A stretch of DNA of 60,000 nt. Source: Lineus longissimus (Eukaryota > Nemertea > Pilidiophora > Heteronemertea > Lineidae). This document shows, one piece after another, positions 49,820 to 60,000 of the stretch (the stretch's first letter is position 1; each line of letters begins with the position of its first letter). Under the pieces are notes generated by a model. The model had not been told where the DNA came from, did not search any database, and was given only the letters and a program-made list of their open reading frames with translations. Location of the stretch: the NCBI RefSeq assembly GCF_910592395.1, contig NC_088312.1, positions 7,318,001 to 7,378,000 on the forward strand, given 5' to 3'. A program made the translations under genes and the position numbers.

Positions 49820-52800
49820 TCATGCAATCTCGTCGAACACCATTGAAATTTGGAACAGGTTGTCGGAACCCCAAACCTAAACCTGTATGGATCGTTTTTT
49901 GATAGAGCAAAGAACAACTTGTTTTATCGATCACACCGATTCCCGATTCGACCGAACTTGCTCGGCATCCACCAATTTCGATTTGTTGTTTACGGATTAG
50001 TGAAATTAGACCTGATGTGACCACAAACTATTGACTTTCTACTGTCTGTGATGTGACAAATAAAAGTTAGTGGGTTGCTTCTCTATCCGGAGAATGCCAT
50101 TCGAAATGAAACCTAGTTTTTTATTACATTATCTATAAGCTCAGACAGACTGATTGCCACAGGACGAATCTGTCTAGCATCATTTTACTCATCATTATCG
50201 GATTACATGTCCGCCGACGGTTTACGACATGATTGGTTGTATTCACATATTGTTTCAATTGTCACTTTCATTGATTGCTATTTTTCACCCATGGCGCTTA
50301 GCGATGACGAAGATCTTGTAAATACCAACAGGAGAATGGAGCCACCACGTGGATTGCGGATGTACAGTCCGAATAGCAATAAAACCCTCTAATGAGGTGC
50401 ATATTTGTGTTGGCCAAAAAACCACTAAAGGTTTTTCAAAAGCTCAAAAACCTTTGTTCAGAAACTTGAAGGACCATTGTTAACGGTGTAGCCAGGATGC
50501 AGGTTCCGAACTATTTCGCTTGTGTACTGGATGTACTGAAAACGTGCCAGAATCGACCATTTCGGACTTAATACCGATGGTCGTCACCACGGAAGAGAAG
50601 CCGACGGCTATCCATTTGTATATGTTGTAAAATCTTGCTGAAGTTGTATAAGGAGTTTTATCTCTTTTATCAAGCTTTACTTATAGCAAGTTATAATCCG
50701 ACGATATTGGACAATATTCGTCTTGGGCAAACAGCAGCGTCACAAATCCTTTTTATATCGCTGTCTTTTAGCATTCGCACAGGAATATCAAAGATTGGTT
50801 AATCAGGCTAAACATGTGCCGTCTCGCCTTAGAACTATTGGCAATCACGCGCTTGACGTTTCATATAGAGCGGTTGACATCTCTGACCCTTTGCAATCAT
50901 ACCCAATCGTGAGATGTTTGCCATACAATCCAACTGTCACATTGTCGTTGTGTGGATGTTATGATGTTGTAGATGCAGTTATGACTTTATAAACATAGCA
51001 AAAGGAACTCTGTTATCGACATGAATTGTGTGAAGGATTGATCACTCGTTTTGCCAGTTGCTTTGGTGAAGTACGTACAAGGAGCTTGGACTGCTAAAAG
51101 ACGCTGATCGAAGATGTGTTCAGGCAGATTTGTTTAACATGATTGTATGATGCGATTTTTATGGAAAGGCGAGCCACAAGAACAATGTTATCTGCTCTGC
51201 TTACCAATGAAATAAAATAGTCTGCGGGATTGACTATTCCCTCTGCCACTGGATTGCCGCGAGAGATGAGCATGAGCTCAGAGAAAGGCGTAGGCGGATG
51301 GCTCCATAAGAAAATAGGATTTGTTTAGGCTCATGTAAGATGTACAAAGCTGCTATTCTATTCAAAACGGACAACCGGTAATGCCATTTCGTCATAAACT
51401 GTGTTTCCTTTTCCACCGTTTTCTTGATCTGGGCCCTGAATCTCAATCGGCGTAAGCACTAACGTTGACGTTACATATGTAAGTTCTAACGCTATTATTG
51501 CAAATGAAATCTATTGAAAGTGATCAAACGATAGTTTGATAAGCTGCACTAAAGTCTCAAACACCGTTTGATCAACTGGGCCCGGAACTTTAATGAAGAG
51601 GTTAGGAAGATGTTCAAGTTTACTCGTGAACAGTTTTACCATTATTCACAATGCCTTTCTCAGGACTGATGATGTTATGGTAAGATGTGGAATGATCGCG
51701 CGAATCATTATTCTGATATGTAAAACGTCAAACCAAGCAGTCTGTAGAGGAATTTCCTTTGTAGACTTGTGGTCGAGACGTCCGGCCCCATCATCGAGGA
51801 TAAGCAACACCGGAAGTGGTTAGTCAGTGGTTGGGTGACCGAGACACATATCATGTTCACATGAGTATGAAGATCACCTTTATGGTGAGAGTAAATGTGG
51901 AGCACATCCCGCTTCTCTGTTTCGCCTCGCAATGTTCCCATCATGTCATATCCCTAATGTTCCAATTGCCACGTCAAATCCGGTATCAATCACTCAATAC
52001 TGTGAGCGTGAGATCTCTAAATTCGAAGCTTGCATGCCGGCCATGTTCGATATGAAATAGTTAAAACCAATCAATCATAAGCCATATTAGCTGTAGGTCG
52101 ACCAATCAATCAAGTAGTCAACTCGTATGGGCAACCTCAGTCAGGCGAACTTAAATCCTGGCTGGAATTTAATTAAGATATCCGAGCGTATTATAGTACG
52201 TGTCAGGGCAGAGATCATCGATGGGAGAGTCAGTGAAGATGTGGAATGTAACGAGTAAGTAACTATGATAAAACCTGTTCTTGTTGGTTTTATCTTTAAC
52301 ACCAGTCAAATTACGTTGTGATGATGGAATTACGACAATACATATACATGTAGGTGTAGAAGGAGATAGCGGGATTTATTTATTACTTTTCCCAAATTAT
52401 GAGAACTTGGGATGAAGATATCGGACTTCAATAAGAGCGAAAACTTTTGAAATGCAGCCAGGTCATCACTCTTTTTTAACGGGTTGCCAAATGTTCTTTC
52501 TCATGGAAATTCAAACGTCTTGGTGTCTTATCTTTCTTATTCAGGTTAGTGCAGACGAGATTCTATACGCCGGGCCAAAAGATTGGATCACATAACCGAT
52601 AATAACCGTAGTGGCATGCCACTTGCTCACAAACAATAGCGAATGAAGACGATTAAGTGGGATGGCATGTTTTCAAGAAACGACCTCGGTTTGGGCTATG
52701 TTTCACCACTCTGACATTTAAATGAGTTAAAAAAGCCATTTTCGAGCCAAGCCACTGTCATGACTCTACCTTGGACGAAGATTCGCAATCACGGGGAACG

Positions 52801-53008
52801 CCAATTAGCTACACTGTCATCCGCCCACCGGCAATAGCAAACCAATACCCAATAACCATTTAGGGAGAGAACTGTCTTCTGCCGACATACATTTAAGGTA
52901 ACGTTCAGCGATACCAGTATATGCCAATCTCCCACTTGAGATTTCTTCGAGATGGGCCCACATAATTGATGGCGATCTGTTCATTCAATATGCTTGTTTG
53001 TTCTGCAG
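49820..53008. other. Non-coding stretch
   Basis: About 3.2 kb with no supported gene. It holds copy 2 of the ~80-bp dispersed repeat (50381-50462) and a possible hairpin element around 51429-51585, in which TGATCAAACG at 51521 and CGTTTGATCA at 51565 form a perfect 10-bp inverted pair. Confidence 0.5.
50381..50462. repeat. Dispersed ~80-bp repeat, copy 2
   Basis: This is the second copy of the repeat at 17812-17893. It is the better-preserved hairpin: AAAGGTTTTTCAAAAGCTC then AAAAACCTTTG, a 10-bp inverted pair around a 9-base loop. Confidence 0.7.
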
Positions 53009-53116
53009 CACTGGCGCACGCAAGGACCCCCAACTTCGCTTCAGCCAGACCCGCAAGATGGCTTTGTACGACTATCCCGTGACTCGTCCAGATGGTCACA
53101 GAGAGACATACGCACG
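53009..53116 (+). other. Candidate exon with a possible start codon, unidentified gene
   Basis: On the plus strand the acceptor TATGCTTGTTTGTTCTGCAG precedes an open stretch reading TGARKDPQLRFSQTRK, then ATG in good context at 53058 (GCAAGATGG) followed by ALYDYPVTRPDGHRETYAR. A weak donor ACG|GTATAG follows at 53116. It could be a first coding exon with a short 5' UTR, or an internal exon. The YDYPVTR start faintly recalls the N-terminus of prolyl oligopeptidases, but no second exon with the expected DPYxWLED signature was found, so no function is assigned. Confidence 0.3.
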
Positions 53117-53979
53117 GTATAGAGGAAGAGGGCTCGCCGCACTCCTATTCTTTGATATTCAATATCATCTATTTAAAAATTACTCGGGAAGGTAATATCC
53201 TGTTGACGGTCTTCAAGTTATACTTTAATAAATGCCAGTCATAAACCTGGGCACAGACTTCTTAGAATGGATATGACAGGATACAATTGGCGATCGATCG
53301 ATATAATTGAAAGCTTCCACTATTCTGCCAACAACGAGAAAGACGCGTAAATAAGTTGGCATTGGACTTGAGACCACTGACTGTTGTATATTTCGTACGT
53401 TGTCTTTCGTACGGACTGCGAAACCTATCCATCGCCACATATTAGATGATGTGGAGTTTTATTTGCTCTGAATTCGAAGTACGTGTACACATGACAGTTT
53501 CAGCAGCAAGACTGGCATAGATTGTCGAGAAAATGAATAGAAAATTCTATCGTTTGACCAGAGTCTTTAGGTAAGACCCTGGTTCTACCTAACGTTCTCC
53601 CTCCGGCTTCCAAAACAGCTTTCATCTGACTTTATTATCTGTCGGAATGTGAAATATTTGGGCCTACCTTTGGTTTTACCATTGTTAGGCCAGTAACTGT
53701 TATTGAAAGAGTTTTTCTCCAAGCGAAAACATCCCTTGTTGTATCTGACACTGCGCCAGAGAAGTGCGATCGGCGATTACCAATCATTATTTGGCTCATC
53801 AGAAGGTTACCTGTGTTTACTAGTATAGTAGATAAAGAAAGCTTTATCAGGACTAAAGGTTACCTTCGTTGGTTAAGGGTTGATCATACATGTAGGTACC
53901 GCCATTTAGGCTAGAACTTGAAATTCTAAAGAAGTAAGAACTGATTCAAAATGAAGTGAATGCCAATCTAAACCTTGAA
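53117..53979. other. Non-coding stretch
   Basis: About 0.86 kb without a gene. CCAGAGTCTTTAGGTAAGACCCTGG at 53558-53582 shares its ends with the micro-MITE at 15148-15197. Confidence 0.5.
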
Positions 53980-54275
53980 GACCGTCCGTGCTAGAGTAGC
54001 ACCGGAGCCCAATCAATGACCGTCCGTGCTAGAGCAGCACGGTGCCCAATCGATGACCGTCCGTGCTAGAGTAGCACCGGAGCCCTATCGATGCGACGAC
54101 GGTACGTGAGTTGGTAATACATTCCCGGTAACAATCACACACGATCTTTTAGAAATACTTTTAGATGGCTGTATGCAATCCTTACACCCCTCAATTTCTC
54201 CAACTATAAAAGATCGGGCGGGTCTATCGATCGTAGCCAGACGCCAGCACGGTCAGTCAATTGGGCACCTTGTTT
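53980..54275. mobile_element. MITE-like element with three terminal tandem units
   Basis: The left end consists of three units of 37-38 bp starting at 53980, 54018 and 54055, each beginning GACCGTCCGTGCTAGAG. Within each, GTGCT and AGCAC form a small hairpin. The right end (about 54245-54272), read on the opposite strand, is GGTGCCCAATTGACTGACCG then TGCT, which matches GGTGCCCAATCGATGACCGT in unit 2 with small gaps. CGATCTTTTA (54143) and TAAAAGATCG (54208) form an inner inverted pair. The whole is about 296 bp, non-coding, and probably a small foldback or MITE element. Confidence 0.6.
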
Positions 54276-57200
54276 ACATTTGAAAATCATTCTATCTTTG
54301 TTTATTTGGCGGTTGCAATCATACATACATGGCTTCAAACCGGAATGTAAAACATCGTTTGGAGACAAAGGTACAATAAAGAAAGCCTGAAACTTATGGA
54401 AACACCTTGTGTATTGAGGCTGGATGGATTATACACACTCAGCCTTTACACAACTTCAAGCTGATTTTGGTGCAAAACAGCGAATTGATTACATTCAAGC
54501 GTGCAATTGTCTGTTATTCGATATGAAAGAAGGAGCGTAGATTCATTCTACTGGCGCCCGCTTAATCTTTATCATGGTGCGATAGAATTTGATATATTTA
54601 TCGGTATTAAAGACCGCTGTTAACACCTTGATATTTAGTCGGTATAATTTGTTGCATAGCCGATGAAGACCTTCCAAATTGCTCTCTCTGTGGAGCGTAC
54701 CATTTTCGACCTCAAATAGCGTTTATGAACGCCCGATGAAACTCATCGTTACCGAAAAATTGTTCACCAGGAAAATGTTCCATTTGCAAGAATTTATAAT
54801 GTAGAATGTTTCTGACGCTCAAAATGACCAATGATGATCGGCCTTTATCCATATTAGTTTCGTTTGGCGAATGCAAAAAATTTCTGTTATTCCGATATGA
54901 GGCTGTTATATAGAAATTGGTGACGATCTCTCCAGAAAGAAATGTCTATCCGAAATATGTCACCAGAGATATTTTATATCGTATTCCATAAGTTACAAGG
55001 ACGAAGCATTGTCGGGCAACATGATACGCCAAAATGCCATTCTTTTATTGCAGGTTTTATTCATTATGTGAAACCGACCGTCTTTTGTGCGATATTAAAG
55101 GCGCGGTAAAGTTAACTTGCTTTAAGAACTGCGGTGCAGAATTTATTTTCATTCAGTTTAAAAATGAGAAAAATAAATTTCGGTAGCAACAGACCGCCTA
55201 CATCTGTTGTAGATGGCAGATTTGAGGGGTGTAAGGAGTGCATTATACCCCTCTAAAATTCATTTGACAAAAGATTCGGACGAGTCCATTTTGGCCCGTA
55301 ACCGGTATATTCATTCGATGATCCACCGGGCGTGAAAACGTTCAGAGAAAATATGCTAGTAATTTGACAGGCCTACACAAAAGAAATCATTCGTCCAAAA
55401 AAAGAGGCTATAATGAATAAGACCATATACACGTCTACTTTCTGGCATTTTTTTAATGTTGCGAACGTATCATATGTTTTTAAGGAAAAAACTATATCAT
55501 CGCTCGTCCAGCCATATGATATTACCTAACCCCTGGCAAGTGTAGATTAGATTAATCCATAATTGCCCCTGGCCATACCGATACACTGCGACAATTTTAT
55601 GAGGTTATATCGATCCTTAGATTTTGTTTTTATTACAAGTAGTGCGGTGAAGTTGACTCAGATATTCGATCCGCAGATAACTGTTTTTAATATCCTCTTT
55701 AGGGGCAGTCACCGGAAAATTTCAATAAGGCATTCGGTGCATCACATCCGAGAAACAGATAGTTGTTTCAAAAGAAACACGCGAAAGAATTAATATGACT
55801 GACGTTTTGTACTGCGAAATGAGTCACGCAAAATGTGGTTGGCTGCGGTAGTCGTCACGCACGTGATTTCCGTGTGATTATTTTTATTCCGTTCAAACTT
55901 CGATTCGTAAAAAAATGTTTTTTGCATTGTTTTGGGCTCTGGAGCGCGAAAAGTATACTAGTAGGATTTCTTTGAGTTTGGTGTTTACTGATGTTTTTAC
56001 TCGATGAAACCTGATTAAAAAAAAATGGTAACGAAATAAATGTGTACTTTGGTATGCACACTGACGTAATGCATGCAATTTTAACAGTCTAAATGATCAA
56101 GAAAAAAGTGTGGTCGATCTGGGGGACCCAGAATGACCACTTGGCCTCACTGAAGGTATTTGTTTTTCAGGGTTTTGCCGTCTTTTAATACACACCAACA
56201 TCTTTTAACACTGAATTCAATAATAACATTCGTTGTGCGTCAATACCTTTTGATTGAAGAAGTAACAGACCGAATAATAGAATTTCAAATTGCTGATTGA
56301 CGGTTTACGTATGTAAGAGGACTAGAGCCGATCAGACCAGAAAAGCTTAAAAATACATTCTGAAATACAGGTTATTTTCACACCTACGTCACATTAAACA
56401 AAAGAAATATCCGACCGCTGCAATATGTCTGATGTTGTCTGTAATAAACACCAGGTGTTGGAAATATCGTATACTTTTTATTGGAAACCCCGTTACATGA
56501 TGTGTACAACGATAATGAAGAAACACGGCCTTGATGTGTTTTTTACGTGCCAAACCGACCAAATTTCCAGTAAACCACAATTTATTCCAACCTATTTGTA
56601 TCGCCAGTTACAAATAGCTTTTAAACGAGGTAAATGAGCGATGATAGAAAGCAAAATCCCGGAAAATTCAGTTTGAAAAGAAGTCAGTTTGCAGATTATT
56701 GTTGGCAGGTGCGAAAGACTGATCAATTTGATTTGAAACTCGCTGATTTTTCAAGGTTATTTATTTTCGTAAATTTTTTATAGGATTTCTCTGACGATGG
56801 TTGATGAAGAGCTTTGGTTCGATTTGAGAGCTGCATCTCGGTGAAGGGTACATTTTATAACAATAATGATCAGGATGACCCAAAACGATGCAGCCCATAA
56901 AAATGTCCATACAATTCACAATCATTTGAGTACCGACCGACTATTTTGTGTACAGTGTACACTGAAACTAGTCTATGCCTGACTATCACAGAAAGTTTCA
57001 AGCATGGGCTCAAACGGTTTGTGTGGAATACATTTTGAAGACTATGGTAAAAAATCCAGGTGGGCTCTACGTAAACGCATACACAGACTTTAGGATTGGC
57101 CCACACCGCTGAAAAATCAGCATGATTTCAAAGAAAATGTCGGATAACTTTCAACCACATTTCATACAAGCAAACTGACAATATCACAAATACCTTCCTT

Positions 57201-58043
57201 CACAGGTCAAAGGAATGGGCGGCTTTTTATTTCCATCTCTGCTATTTCTCTTTTCATTCTAATGATTCTGTTGTTGTCTTTTTAGGCGTGCTGCTTTGGC
57301 AAAACTTAAAGAAAGATTTGAGCCGGGTGTACATGTATCAGTTGCATTCAATTTCACATCCCTTGTTTGAAATCCGATTCTCATCTACTGAACCATTTCC
57401 TTAGAAATGGCATGATACAAAGACGACTTAGAACTTGGTCCAGACTCAATGTGCACAAAATTTGGTGTTGATACCGAAATGATTGTGAATTATCATGGAC
57501 ATAGGTTGCATTTTTTGGTCACCCTGTAGATGATTGAAGTTGAAAATCCAATTCCATTAATAAAATGGGACAGCCTCCGACTAAATCAGTAAGTTAGTGT
57601 CAGCGTATAATCTCTTGATTTAGTAGCATGTAGGCACTATATCACGAGGGATTAGCAACGAAGAGACAATTAACATGATAGATGAAAGTCAGATAGCCAA
57701 TGAAGAGGACGAGTGATTGCAAAAGTGAAGGCACCCGAGTGGAGGATAAGTCAAATCCAGTTCATTCTCATCTTCAAAGAGGAACTTTCATCTCGTTGTG
57801 GCACAACTTCAATAAGAAGCATATCATGTCGACGATTCCCGTTTCTCAGTCGTTGGCTGGCACTTCTGCAAACTTGGGCAACCTTTTAATATAGGTATTG
57901 GATACACGACACGAGTTTCCTTGGACGCTCATCCTGAACCCCCTTACATTTCACTGTGGCGCCACCCAACCCTGGTGCGAAAAACCTCAAAAACACATCG
58001 CTTTGTTCTGTCTCTGGTACACCCTTTATCTATGGGAAATAAG
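54276..58043. other. Non-coding stretch
   Basis: About 3.8 kb, AT-rich, with no supported gene. The frames at 55563-56078, 56389-56637, 56870-57106 and 57700-57894 have no recognisable domain. TTGAGGGGTGTAAGGAGTGC at 55222 is the inverted partner of 54173-54194 (inside the preceding element), about 1.05 kb apart. Confidence 0.5.
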
Positions 58044-58275
58044 TGACATATATAGTGGTTAGAGCTCCGGGCCAATAACTAGGGTGTCGTGAGTTCGATT
58101 CGCGGAAGGATCACTGCTGTGTCGGCTTGCGCCCGTGAGCAAGGCACCTATAAACCCAGCTCGCTTCTTTCCAACCAGGAGTAAATCGGTCCCAAGCAAG
58201 TAGAGACCGTCAATTGCAATACCTGTCCTGAGCGCTGAACACATGCTGTTCGGACATGCAATACTTCAAGAGAGT
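58044..58275 (+). mobile_element. tRNA-derived SINE
   Basis: A plus-strand tRNA-like head: A-box region TATAGTGGTTAGAGCTCCGG at 58051, then B box GAGTTCGATTC at 58091. The body that follows (GTGAGCAAGGCACCTATAAA at 58135, then GGAGTAAATCGGTCCC) matches the kind of conserved central sequence found in many invertebrate tRNA-SINEs, where GAGCAAGGCAC and GTAAATGGGT-like words recur. The cloverleaf is not intact, so it is not a tRNA gene. The 3' tail and target-site duplication were not resolved. The minus-strand ORF at 58059-58244 is a shadow of the element. Confidence 0.75.
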
Positions 58276-60000
58276 TGATCTTGAATACGGAATGTACATG
58301 CCCATAGCTAGCCAAGGGTAATAATAAAGCATAGTTTGAGCAATCATTGTGTTTAAAAAGTGGGGCATGGCATATTTGAAATATATTTTGCTATAGTACC
58401 ATAAATAAGAATATCATTATTATTGTGATTATTATTGTGATTATTGTTATCGTTTTGATCAATACCTGGGTGTTGGACAGCAGATTATCTTGGCTATTGA
58501 AATTATGAAGTAAACACACTAATGTCAATATGTCGCCGCGGAATAATAAGCATACAGGGGCGCCGTAAAGCTTAGATTGGATCCACACGACGATGACATT
58601 AATTAAACTGGGCATCCCATGGCAATGTTGTCTAGCCAAAGCTCTGGTTTAGCAATAACCAATTCACAGCTGATTGGTACATACATCGCCTTATTGTGAC
58701 AACTAATAAATGATGCACATGTAATAAGGATGTTGGATCGGAAAAAGTAACGTGCTGCTGTAATAGCTAACTTCCAGCTTACGAGAAAAGGGCACTTGGA
58801 CTTTTGCTTATCCCAAACAGAAAATGTGCCAGCTAAACAGAATGTTATATTTCGCCTGAAGCTTTCCGAATTTGCCAGACTCAGACTCAGAGCCGTAGGA
58901 AGGAAAGAAATAGTACTGACAAAATATCCCTGACATTTTCGGATTTCTTTGTACAAGCAGTGCCATTTCCCCGTGAAATATATATTCTATATTAGGCACG
59001 TTCCCTTGGTTGATATCTCGATATTTTGGCATCTTTGATTAGCTCAGAAAAAACGAAATGGCGTCGAATTAAGACGATTGTCCCCTTGATTGATAAGCTG
59101 CGAGTATATTTCTGTCACAGGCGGAACTTATTAATCTAAGATATTTACCAGATCAATAATCCTGTCAATCTCTACGCCTAAAATAGAACTCCATAGGCTA
59201 ATAACATTTATTTTAGGAGAACAACACATACCTAGTCACATGTCGAGAGCGAGTTGATACTATGGTCATAGGTTGATAAACACAGGAAGTTCAAATTAAT
59301 CAATAATCTCAATTAAGAATAGAAAGATCATATAGGAATGGCGTCAGGAGCCGTCACTCGTTTTCACAAGATACCTGGCTGCTTGTGGAAATGTGGAAAT
59401 GGCCCGGAAAAAGTATGCCGGCCGAGCAACACTTACAAAAATTGTCGTATTGCCCCGAATGTGGCCCTATTTATGTCACACGGGAATGGGTTGTCTCACA
59501 AACTCATCACCTAATCGAATTAGCATGCACACCGTGAAATCATTAGTTGATTACTCATTCGACAAAAATATGTAAACAGTGTACCGTATAATTTTACAAA
59601 AAGGTAAACATATGTTTACCGCAAGTTCCGTTGAACTGAGCACACGCACCAGGAATACGGTTTAAGTTACGTTAAAGCAAGAAATTTTCAGCGGAAGTGT
59701 TTCTGATATTGACTCGGTTGCTTAATCCTGGCGCGCGGTTTGCAATCAGATTTTACCGCCGACCATTTGGAAACAAAGCCGCTAGGTCGTGTGCACTAAT
59801 AACGGAAACAAAGAAAGGTAAAAGTGGTATTGTTAGCCTATGTTGTACTTCCGGTACATCATTCTAGCGAACAATACCCAATCAGACTCATCGTAACATG
59901 GTCTAGAATAAGAAGCACGGAAACGCCGTATAACGGATCGATGATTCGAAGGTTGCACTTCTCAAGAAGCTGTGTTATTCGATCTTGTACGCCTATTTTA
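58276..60000. other. Non-coding stretch to the right edge
   Basis: About 1.7 kb without a supported gene. A low-complexity ATTATTATTGTGATTATTATTG tract lies near 58412-58450 (imperfect trinucleotide repeat). Overlapping minus frames at 58391-59032 show no domain. Confidence 0.5.

Noticed and set aside
58051-58110. Functional tRNA gene on the plus strand
   Set aside because: A and B boxes are present, but no closed cloverleaf forms and a SINE-type body follows directly.
1-60000. Retroviral, LINE or DNA-transposase coding sequence
   Set aside because: I looked through the open frames for reverse transcriptase (YxDD), integrase and DDE-type motifs, and for viral structural proteins. None was recognisable.

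Overview
The window looks like nuclear DNA of a bilaterian invertebrate. It is intron-rich, AT-leaning and gene-poor, and full of short non-coding repeats. Three things support this. (1) One intact internal exon of a class-A GPCR, with a textbook splice acceptor and donor, encodes a receptor of the neuromedin-U/pyrokinin/capa type. (2) A large single-exon TRIM-type RING/B-box gene is present, of a kind expanded in molluscs, brachiopods, annelids and amphioxus. (3) tRNA-derived SINE sequence, hairpin MITE-like elements and many copies of the palindrome TACATGTA occur. A lophotrochozoan (mollusc, brachiopod or annelid) is my best guess; amphioxus or a hemichordate is not excluded. Nothing looks bacterial or viral.

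Layout. 1-7.4 kb: no convincing gene, one exon-like ORF near the left edge. 7.41-7.95 kb: a 20-copy, 27-bp minisatellite with a four-unit higher-order pattern. 7.95-12.6 kb: non-coding, one (ATC)n microsatellite. 12.63-13.16 kb (minus): the GPCR exon (end of TM2 to the start of TM6); I could not find its partner exons. 13.2-32.4 kb: a repeat-rich stretch. It holds two copies of a dispersed element (15.5-16.3 and 20.6-21.3 kb) whose heads carry a shorter tandem array related to the 7.4-kb minisatellite, a palindromic remnant of the same motif (24.35 kb), a three-fold tandem hairpin (18.8-19.05 kb), several micro-MITEs, a tRNA-like SINE head (25.1 kb) and a 0.19-kb tandem duplication (29.3-29.6 kb). 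32.46-34.41 kb (minus): the TRIM gene, with a plausible 5' UTR intron, upstream leader exon and TATA box. 36.14-36.97 kb: an 831-bp foldback element with ~265-bp inverted arms made partly of 21-bp tandem repeats, flanked by a 6-bp direct repeat. 37-60 kb: mostly non-coding, with more hairpin elements (38.4, 45.1, 54.0 kb), two weak exon candidates (49.6 kb minus, 53.0 kb plus) and a SINE with A and B boxes (58.05-58.27 kb).

Only the TRIM gene and the GPCR exon are strong protein-coding calls. They do not form a pathway: one is a probable E3 ubiquitin ligase, the other part of a neuropeptide receptor. The most distinctive content is the repeat architecture. One short sequence motif appears as a long minisatellite, as the head of a dispersed element and as a palindrome, and a foldback element has tandem repeats inside its arms. 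Coordinates of repeats were read by eye and can be off by a few bases.
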